This document shows, piece by piece, positions 62,595 to 64,000 of a stretch of 64,000 nucleotides of DNA. The DNA comes from Nitrosomonas sp. GTDB lineage: Bacteria; Pseudomonadota; Gammaproteobacteria; Burkholderiales; Nitrosomonadaceae. Under the pieces are notes generated by a model, which did no database searches, was not told the DNA's origin, and saw only the letters and a program-made list of their open reading frames with translations. Position numbers and translations under genes: made by a program. The number at the start of each line of letters is the position of its first letter. Within the stretch, counting starts at the first letter, position 1. The DNA is taken from positions 62,001 to 126,000 of the forward strand of contig JAMXAG010000003.1 of the NCBI GenBank assembly GCA_024281675.1, given 5' to 3'.

Positions 62595-64000
62595 CTACAG
62601 GTTTTTTTGTGGACCTTTTGATTTTGCCCGCAGCAAGGCAAGTGCGATAATGCATAATAATCCAGCGAATAGCAGCACCGGATAATTACCGCCACGCACG
62701 TACGGTGTGGTTCCGGTGAAACCTTGCACCATGCTATGCAGCGCTGCGGTGGTGAAAATTTCTATGCTTTGCAGCACTTGTCCGCGTTCATCAATGATTG
62801 CGGTAACACCGGTGTTCGTTGCACGAAGCATATATCGCCCGGTTTCCAATGCACGCATTTGCGAAATTTGTAAATGTTGCTGTGGCCCAATTGAGCGACC
62901 GAACCATGCATCATTGCTGACGTTGACTAGTAGGGTTGCGTCTGGGAGTTGCTTGATGATTTCTTCACCAAATACGTCTTCATAACAAATGTTAATGGCA
63001 ATCCTTTGTCCGGCCAGATACATCGGTTTTTGATCGAGACTGCCGCGCGAAAAATCAGACAGCGGAATTTGTAATATATGAATGATCCATCCAAAAACAG
63101 CTTTCAAGGGAATATATTCACCGAAAGGCACCAGATGATATTTGCGATAGCTTTGCTCAGGCGCAGAACCAAAACTGAACATGGTATTGTAATATTCTCC
63201 CTGATTGACTCCATGTTCGGCTAGGCCAACTAATACATCACCATTGTTGTTACGCGCATGTTCGGCCAACTGTGCTATATATTTTGCAGGTACGACATTG
63301 CTAAATAGTGGAATGGATATTTCCGGTGTGACGATTAACTGACTTGGGCTTTCCAGAATCAGTTTTTTATAAATTTCCATGGTATTTTCAATGTGATCGT
63401 CCCGCCATTTTAAGTCCTGCGAGATATTACCTTGTAGTAAGCTCACTGTTATTGGCTCTCCTTGGGGCTTGGTCCAATCAATCATTTGCAAAACGAAACC
63501 ACCAAACCAAACCAAAACGAGCAGAGCTCCATAACGCCATGCTTTTAGCCTACTTTCGATGTAAAGAAAAAGCAGCGCAGCACTCAATACTAATAAAAAG
63601 GAAATGCCATACACGCCAATAATCGGTGCAAAGCCTACCAAAGGACTTGAGGGGGCTTGTGAATAACCCACTGCCAACCACGGAAAACCCGTAAATAAAG
63701 TGCCACGCAACCACTCAAATAGTGTCCACAGTGCAGCAGCAACACATGACCATAGCAAAGTGGATGAAATACGAAGGCGAGCTAGGATGTACAGACTCAA
63801 TGCCGGAAATAATGACATATAAATGCATAGTATCATTAATACAACAATTGCAATGTGTGTTGGCATTGCACCGAAATCATGCAAGCTGACATAAAGCCAA
63901 GTGACTCCTGCTGAGAATAATCCCATGCCGAAGCTGAAGCCTAGTAAGCCTATTTGCCATGCGGATTGGCTGTTGCGGCAGAATTTCAACAGTAATGCAA
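62595..64000 (-). CDS. lnt: Apolipoprotein N-acyltransferase, 3' part
   Basis: Last step of lipoprotein maturation, acylating the lipoprotein cysteine in the inner membrane. The frame is open to the right window edge, so roughly the first 40 residues are missing from this view; 464 or more are visible against a usual length of about 510. Several transmembrane helices precede the nitrilase-like domain with Glu (VTPEISIPLF), Lys (PFGEYIPLK) and Cys (NICYEDVFGE), the catalytic triad. A C-terminal helix ends the protein. Confidence 0.93.
   Translation of the reverse strand, partial: ALLLKFCRNSQSAWQIGLLGFSFGMGLFSAGVTWLYVSLHDFGAMPTHIAIVVLMILCIYMSLFPALSLYILARLRISSTLLWSCVAAALWTLFEWLRGTLFTGFPWLAVGYSQAPSSPLVGFAPIIGVYGISFLLVLSAALLFLYIESRLKAWRYGALLVLVWFGGFVLQMIDWTKPQGEPITVSLLQGNISQDLKWRDDHIENTMEIYKKLILESPSQLIVTPEISIPLFSNVVPAKYIAQLAEHARNNNGDVLVGLAEHGVNQGEYYNTMFSFGSAPEQSYRKYHLVPFGEYIPLKAVFGWIIHILQIPLSDFSRGSLDQKPMYLAGQRIAINICYEDVFGEEIIKQLPDATLLVNVSNDAWFGRSIGPQQHLQISQMRALETGRYMLRATNTGVTAIIDERGQVLQSIEIFTTAALHSMVQGFTGTTPYVRGGNYPVLLFAGLLCIIALALLRAKSKGPQKNL

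Noticed and set aside
1-64000. tRNA, rRNA or CRISPR loci
   Set aside because: Reading both strands gave no cloverleaf-like sequence, ribosomal RNA stretch or regularly spaced repeat; a dedicated tRNA or covariance search could not be run.

Overview
The window looks like a chromosomal segment of a betaproteobacterium, most likely a member of the Nitrosomonadaceae (Nitrosomonas-like ammonia oxidisers). I infer this from the order lnt-glyQ-glyS-gmhB-plsC-ygjP, from flhB-flhA-flhF-fleN-fliA followed by motC-motD, from the style of the ispD/ispF and ilvE regions, and from an AT-rich composition. No diagnostic ammonia-oxidation gene lies inside, so the family assignment is inference. I saw no rRNA, tRNA, CRISPR array or intact insertion sequence.

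Layout. 1-2.2 kb: ispF (cut by the left edge), ispD, and prfB with its programmed +1 frameshift. 2.2-2.8 kb: an orphan RTX-repeat protein. 3.3-7.5 kb: ilvE, a small zinc-finger protein, a phosphomannomutase/phosphoglucomutase and a two-domain NAD synthetase. 7.5-14.2 kb: a complete RND efflux system on the minus strand, with an FMN reductase embedded in it. 14.4-19 kb: small, mostly uncharacterised membrane or secreted proteins (RlpA-like, FecR-like, His-rich, DUF6502-like, DUF442-like). 19-22.2 kb: a family 2 glycosyltransferase and a penicillin-acylase-family hydrolase. 22.4-30.3 kb: flagellar export, placement, sigma-28 and stator genes. 30.4-32.4 kb: three small or envelope proteins. 32.9-39.7 kb: exopolysaccharide genes (tyrosine phosphatase, Wza-like exporter, Wzc-like tyrosine kinase) and two near-identical tandem glycosyltransferases. 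40.2-48.6 kb: a copper-chaperone-like protein, an AlgE-like outer-membrane porin, sulfate activation (cysD, cysN-cysC fusion), a DHH phosphoesterase, galE and galU. 48.7-55.7 kb: an enlarged aconitase, DoxX, a divergent GST/HxlR pair and an ABC half-transporter. 55.8-64 kb: Hsp20, a two-TM protein, dodecin, then the ygjP/plsC/gmhB/glyS/glyQ/lnt housekeeping run, cut by the right edge.

Functional themes. Cell-surface polysaccharide recurs: mannose/glucose phosphate interconversion (manB), UDP-glucose and UDP-galactose supply (galU, galE), glycosyltransferases, Wza/Wzc/Wzb-type export control, an AlgE-like porin and PAPS synthesis all lie within one replicon segment. Motility genes form one compact operon-like unit.

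Most notable observations. (1) The NAD synthetase has lost the catalytic cysteine of its glutaminase domain (Gly144), while the ORF and the synthetase half are intact. (2) The heptose-bisphosphate phosphatase GmhB has Ala in place of the second Asp of its HAD DxD motif. (3) Aconitase carries an extra segment of about 90 residues containing an imperfect 24-codon tandem duplication. (4) Two glycosyltransferase genes are a recent tandem duplication whose changes are concentrated in the N-terminal lobe. (5) A set of unexplained small proteins at 14.4-18.4 kb and a cluster of hairpins at 40.0 kb have no assigned function.
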